64,000 nucleotides of DNA from Hyperoplus lanceolatus (lineage: Eukaryota > Chordata > Actinopteri > Uranoscopiformes > Ammodytidae), in NCBI GenBank assembly GCA_026929865.2, contig CM049403.1, positions 31,847,501 to 31,911,500 on the forward strand, read 5' to 3'. Made by a program: the position numbers and the translations under genes. Below, piece by piece: positions 59,521-64,000 of this stretch. The first letter of the stretch is position 1. Every line of letters begins with the position of its first letter. The notes beneath the pieces are model-generated. The model worked only from the letters and a program-made list of their open reading frames with translations, had not been told where the DNA came from and searched no databases.

Positions 59521-60359
59521 CAATGAATCGATTATCAGAATCAGAATAGTTGCCAGTGGATTATTTCCATCAACCTGCCGATATGGATGGCGCATTTTTC
59601 AGCAGCAACATAAAGTTCTCACCACATTTAAAAGATCTTGCAGTGTTGAGATGTTGCATCGCCTGCAATGCATTTTGCAGTGAGTAATGTGGGTGGGCCA
59701 GTGTGGCTCTTTAGGATCCTTTATAATGTGTGTGCTCTTTTTGCTACCTGGCCAAAGTGTGTGTGTGTGTTCAGGATGGTTTTAGTTCTTCCCTGCAGAG
59801 AATGCCAGTGTCTTGTTCTTGGGTTATAAAAAAAGTTATTCTAATTTTAATATTGATCCAGCAAAGAGTTGACGGGCCCACACGGGATGGATAAAAAAAA
59901 ATCCCAAACGGTCAAATTGAAGCAGCAGGAAACAAACTCAATTCTGAGGTATATGAGACAATTTCAAAAACAACATTAGAACCTACAATCTCCACATGCC
60001 CCCACCATCCATGACGCACGGCTCTCCTGCGCGCTTTTACGCATCAACTCTTTATAGTGTGTCGCTCAGAAGAAAAGCTTTTGTTAAATTGGCCCGATAA
60101 TGCATTAAACTGAAAGCTTAAACCTCTTCAGCTGACCGGCGTGGGGACCCAGCTTGACGTAATCCAACATTATATGATTAATGATTAAATAGGCCTACAG
60201 TTGGAAATGGCGATGCCCAGAGTGACTAATTGCTTGACCTGTGTAGCCTATTTCGCTCAACTTTCCCTAGTCTAACTCATTGAATTATGAATCTATAAAT
60301 ATGACAACGACAGATCTATAATTGTGAATAATATAGGGTTTTTAATCACAGGAGTTATT

Positions 60360-60633
60360 ATGGAGCCTTCTGCTTTACCCCCCGTGAGGTCTCTGTCGCT
60401 ATGCCGTCGCCTGTGCTACGCTACTGGGCATTTTCTGAACGACTTGTGCGCCTCTATGTGGTTCACCTACCTGTTGGTTTACCTGCATTCAGTCCTGGGC
60501 TTCCAGAGCACCGCGGCTGGAGCTCTGCTGCTGATCGGTCAGATATCAGACGGAGTTTGTACACCGATCGTCGGCTATGAATCCGACAGAAGAGCCGGTG
60601 TTTACGGCAAGAGGAAAACCTGGCATCTACTGG
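60360..60633 (+). CDS. mfsd12: mfsd12 coding exon 1
   Basis: ATG at 60360 ([20 protein letters not shown]), donor CTGG|GTAAGT at 60634, 274 nt, ends phase 1. It covers the N-terminal cytosolic tail, TM1, TM2 and the motif-A loop. Any 5'-UTR extends into the AT-rich DNA before it; no clear promoter is visible. Confidence 0.92.
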
Positions 60634-62680
60634 GTAAGTGAGAGTTATAGGGTCATATACAGCTGAAACTCATGTTATTAGAATATCATGGAAAATGAAT
60701 TGGAATTGAGGCAAGAATTCATGGTCAAAAGTGGCCCAAACCAAGAGTACATCTGCATGATTATACTTTATAGAGGGCCGACATTTCTGTTTTTAAAATC
60801 CATTTTTTTTATTGATTTCACATAGAACATAGCGTTAGTGTTTATATATAACTATGGTTAGGGTCTGGTAGGCCCACTACTCAAATTCATTTAAAACAAA
60901 TGCAGGATATCCCGGCGAGAGACAACTGCAGGTGACATTTTAACGTAGAGTAGGCTACATTTATCATCATGAAATTTTCTCAGTTGATTACTTATATAAA
61001 AAAACAATTGTTTTTGTATTAGGCTACAGTTCTTTCAGATATGTTTGAATTAATATGCACGTTTGGCAGTAGGCTATAGGAATATGCGTAACGTTGCATC
61101 TCTTTAGAAATCTAGATGGATAAAGACAGTTGAAATCTTTATTCCAACAACATATAACAGTTCAAAGATCTTTTCGGAACATATTTTGGATTGAAGAGTG
61201 TTGAGATACTGTTCGGAAAGATGGTTGTAGGCTATAGGTGAAATATACAGACGCAGAAAAAGTTTACCCAATATTAAAAGTAAATTCTGGATCTATTTTT
61301 ACCGATAAGAAGACATGTCCTGGAAGCAAAGTAGACAAAAAAAATTAAAAAGTCACTAATGCTTGAGAACAAAAATATGTTTTTTCCTCCTTAAACAGTG
61401 ATTGATATTTGGAAATAAAACGTATTTCAGATGCATGCCTACTGAAACCACACAGTAACTATGCTTTTTACGATGCATTAAGGTCTTATACATGCACATT
61501 GTATGCACACTTATATGCACATTGTAAAGCACTTTGTGACCCTGTCTGTGAAAGTACTTACATGTAAAAGTTGACTATAGTAGAAGAACATAAGTGTTTC
61601 CAGCAAAATGTAGGCCTAGGCTACTTGCAGTATCCAAAGTTATAGTGCCATCATACAGAAAGGGCCCATTCAGAGTGAAATAAAGGATATTATTGGATTA
61701 TTATTGACTCAGAAGCAGCTTATTGAAGTAATTGAAGCTAATTTCTAACACTCAAACACATGTAGCATTATCGAGTAGCATTATGAAGTCACATGAAATG
61801 GAATTATACCAGCCTATAGCAGCTATGAGTATAAGCTGTTGGTTTGGTTTACTCTCGGCCACACATATCAAAGGGATATTATGGAAATATGTCAGTAAAC
61901 GTCCCTTTAGGAATGTATTTGTGATTGGCTGTGGCTGGTATTACATCTACTCACCATCTCTACCATTGTGTCCTTGAGCAAGGCTCTTAACCCCACAAAA
62001 ACTGCTCCAGGGGCGCTGAACTATGGCTGACCCTGCGCTCTGACCCCCTCTGGAGTGTGGTAACTTGAGAGGGGATATGAGAAAAGACAAATTTCAATGT
62101 GACCCCATTGACTTATAAAGTAGCTCAACATAAAGGAATACCTCACCCATACTGAACCAGCTTTCTATCAATATAAAATTATGACATAATGAATGAGGTT
62201 TTTCTTCCCTCAGTCTTCCCCTGGCCCAGCTGTCCTGTTAATCCTAACCCTACATTTTACTAGTGTGATGTCACACTAGTAAAATGTAGGTTTAATTAGT
62301 GAGACCATAAAAAAACTCTTTCTGCCTTTTCTCAGGCTAGGATGAACCGATTTCTAACATTTTTTTGCACATTTATACTCCATAGGATCTCAGAGTTCAA
62401 TACACCTTCATATTCCCACCGGTGAAGTAGGTCTTTAACTTAACTCATAACCGTCCCTCTACCCTCCAGGGACCGTGTGCGTGCTCATATCGTTCCCGTT
62501 CATCTTCAACCCGTGCCTGGCCTGCTCCGACGGCTCCCCCCAGTGGGCGCAGATCCTCTACTTCAGTCCCTTCATCATCGTGTTCCAGTTCGGTTGGGCC
62601 GCCACGCAGATCTCACACCTCAGCCTCATCCCGGAGCTGGTGTCCCGCGAGAGCGAGAAGGTGGAGCTCACTGCATACAG
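60360..62680 (+). CDS. mfsd12: MFSD12 transporter, first two coding exons (continues beyond the window)
   Basis: This is a major facilitator superfamily protein of lysosomes and melanosomes, known in mammals to be needed for cysteine import into these organelles and to affect pigmentation. Join 60360-60633 to 62470-62680 (phase 1 junction) and then a phase-2 donor. It encodes residues 1-161 and part of Arg162. Visible signatures are [17 protein letters not shown] (TM1), the motif-A loop [14 protein letters not shown] after TM2, then [11 protein letters not shown] (TM3) and [20 protein letters not shown] (TM4). The later TM segments must lie past 64000. The start is the first ATG of the frame; the open frame upstream lacks an ATG. 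It may be the a or b teleost copy. Confidence 0.93.
62131..62440 (-). mobile_element. MITE family D carrying a long new palindrome
   Basis: Ends match family D (AATACCTCACCCATAC left; CCGGTGAAGTAGGTCTTTAA right). The centre is altered: 62249-62290 is a perfect hairpin with 20-bp arms and a 2-nt loop. Confidence 0.75.
62249..62290. repeat. 20-bp-arm perfect inverted repeat
   Basis: CCTACATTTTACTAGTGTGA, then TG, then TCACACTAGTAAAATGTAGG. The arms pair without a mismatch. Confidence 0.97.
62470..62680 (+). CDS. mfsd12: mfsd12 coding exon 2
   Basis: Acceptor TACCCTCCAG at 62469, donor ACAG|GTGGGA at 62681, 211 nt, ends phase 2. It encodes [20 protein letters not shown] and on to VELTAY (residues 93-161). 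A reverse SINE fragment begins about 25 bp after the donor. No further mfsd12 exon was found between 62681 and 64000. Confidence 0.92.
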
Positions 62681-62704
62681 GTGGGATGGAGATAGGCTAA
62701 GAAC

Positions 62705-62820
62705 TGTTTTACAGATTATTTTTTGGGCTATTTCAAGCTTTATTAGACAGTACAGAGTTGAAATGGGGAGACAGAGAGGGAGGGGGGGATGACTTGCAGT
62801 GAGGATCCACGGGTCGGACA
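62705..62820 (-). mobile_element. SINE fragment, reverse
   Basis: TTTTTTGGGCTATTTCAAGC and TTTATTAGACAGTACAGAG, the reverse of the SINE tail CTGT...AATAAAGC; the tRNA head is lost. Starts 25 bp after mfsd12 exon 2. Confidence 0.65.
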
Positions 62821-63187
62821 GGGGAGCAGGTTTAGTTCAACATTTTGGCGGTGACACGTATAGCCTACACACAATTGCCAAACAGTGAAAGTCCAGTGGT
62901 GGTAGGCAATGCTTTAAAGAAGGTAAAGCTCCTATGAAGCTACAATATGGTACAAGGTCACTGAGACCTCACATTATAGTACGTTTGCAGTAACCTTTGA
63001 CCTCCAAAATCTAGTCAGTTCATCTTTGAGTCAGAGTGGACATTTGTGCAAAGTTTGAAAGAAGTCCCTCAAAGCGTTAATGAGATATTGTTCTCACAAT
63101 ACGCGAGGAGTTCATTCAGTTTATCCACTAATCAAGGTGTGAGTTTGTGCCAAATTTGAATTATAATCCCTCAAAGCGTTCTTAAAC

Positions 63188-63625
63188 TATTCCCTGTGTT
63201 CCAATACCCATACTTACTATTTAGTGTGCTAGAAAATATTAAGTATATCCCAATACATGCATGTCAAAAGCAGTATGTACAAAAAAAACAGGATGCATTA
63301 AAGCTGGGGTGGAGGATTTGGGGAGAAAATGGCAGTTGGGATAGAGATTTGAATCCAAATACCTCAACCGCTCCACTTGTTCTCTTTGGTCCCTCCCCTA
63401 TGGTCCCTCCCTGACACGCTCTACATACCAACAAAGTCGTGCCAAAGTCAATGGACAGTCCCAACAGCCAATAAGAACAGAGAATCGGAGCCTCACTCTG
63501 ATTGGTCAAAGTGTCAGCTCATGTTAACTTTGACCAATCAGAAATCATATACCCCAGCTTTAATACATCCAATTGCATTTTGTATTTTTGGTAAAAAGAC
63601 GAAGTATGTGATTTGGAACACAGGG
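63188..63625. mobile_element. MITE family E, split by a TTAA MITE
   Basis: Starts TTCCCTGTGTTCCAATACCC and ends TTTGGAACACAGGGA; interrupted from about 63298 to 63563. Confidence 0.72.
63298..63563. mobile_element. Nested TTAA-bounded MITE
   Basis: ATTAAAGCTGGGGTGGAG at the left and, inverted, ATTAAAGCTGGGGTATA at the right. The TTAA at both ends sits inside a family E copy, so the boundaries are clear. Confidence 0.75.
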
Positions 63626-63736
63626 ATTGTGTTCATGAATCAAAATTTGTGCAAAATTTAAAGAAAAAAATCCCTCAAATCCTGTATAAAGACTTTGACC
63701 AGTTGCCTGATTCTCACTGGTCAAAGCTGACTAATC

Positions 63737-63820
63737 TGCAGCCGGCTCTGGCCTGCCTCTGGCCAGCTCTGGCCTGCCTCTGGCCTGCCTCTGGCCAGCC
63801 GGCTCTGGCCTGCCTCTCAG
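63737..63820 (+). repeat. CTGGCC(TGCCT) tandem array
   Basis: Irregular units of GGCTCTGGCCTGCCTCTGGC type, some with AGC insertions; about 84 bp. Confidence 0.9.
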
Positions 63821-64000
63821 AAAGCAGGACATGTTTTCATGTGAAAGTAACAATGGTCATTTAATCTGATGAACTGTGAGATGAACTTTGTGATGTGTTT
63901 TCTTTGTAAAGAAGTGACAGTCAGTCGGCTCACACCAGCTTTGTTTCCTGGATGGAAACGTGTGACTTAATCTTCCACAACAGACAGTGATCATCAGAGA

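Larger units (their letters stand above)
57456..60359. other. csnk1g2-mfsd12 intergenic region
   Basis: No gene recognised. Contains a (TG)n tract (57893-57953), a (CTGT)n run at about 57712-57744, MITE family A (57978-58358), MITE family D (58525-58699), a SINE (59091-59280) and an inverted-repeat element (59287-59520). The mfsd12 promoter should be near 60000-60359 but no clear motif is seen. Confidence 0.6.
60634..62469 (+). other. mfsd12 intron 1
   Basis: Contains half of the CAGGTGA element (60664-60840), a LINE tail (61480-61570), a SINE-like piece (61966-62060) and a family D MITE (62131-62440). No other gene recognised. Confidence 0.7.
62681..64000 (+). other. mfsd12 intron 2 (cut by window end)
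   Basis: No further mfsd12 exon was found. Contains a reverse SINE (62705-62820), a family E MITE with an insert (63188-63625) and a GC-rich tandem array (63737-63820). 62821-63187 and 63821-64000 show nothing recognised. Confidence 0.65.

Noticed and set aside
60324-60359. Upstream extension [12 protein letters not shown] of mfsd12
   Set aside because: It would start at a GTG codon; the ATG at 60360 gives the usual MFSD12 N-terminus.

Overview
The window looks like teleost fish nuclear DNA. Its genes are intron-rich vertebrate genes (a K50 paired-like homeobox gene, a casein kinase 1 gamma, an MFS transporter). Introns are packed with long CA/TG microsatellites, TTAA-flanked MITEs, hAT-like and Harbinger-like non-autonomous DNA transposons, tRNA-derived SINEs and L2-like LINE tails. 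The species cannot be named from the sequence alone. All three protein genes lie on the + strand, one after another.

Region 1 (1-3100): the last two exons of a DMBX-family homeobox gene (exon 873-1048, terminal exon 1629-2120). Its 5' exons lie upstream of the window. It is a divergent member, with a short C-terminal region in which no OAR domain is recognisable.

Region 2 (about 4560-57455): a complete casein kinase 1 gamma gene, best matched to CSNK1G2. A candidate promoter and non-coding first exon lie near 4560-4920. A 5'-UTR/start exon with several upstream ORFs follows at 7493-8250, then ten further coding exons to the stop at 56394. I reconstructed every splice junction by GT/AG and phase. 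The 11 coding segments sum to 1350 nt (449 codons plus stop). Skipping the in-frame 102-nt exon 9 gives 415 residues. The kinase core (exons 1-7) is intact and the protein ends in the Cys-rich palmitoylation-type tail.

Region 3 (60360-62680, continuing past the window): the first two coding exons of an MFSD12 gene (lysosome/melanosome MFS protein). CSNK1G2 and MFSD12 are both on human 19p13.3, so their neighbourhood here fits old synteny.

The rest is mobile-element and simple-repeat DNA. At least four MITE families share TTAA at both ends. Two hAT-like elements have perfect 8-bp target duplications (CTTGAAGG and CTCTAGGT), and two Harbinger-like elements have TTA or TAA duplications. Several elements are nested two or three deep. 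Repeats sit unusually close to splice sites: a SINE poly-A tail 26 nt before exon 7, an L2-like LINE tail just before exon 4, and UG tracts before exons 3 and 10. No bacterial, CRISPR or viral system was seen. The most interesting items are the divergent DMBX paralogue, the retained CSNK1G2 exon 9, microsatellites seeded in the centre of one MITE family, and a near-perfect long palindrome created inside a MITE copy.
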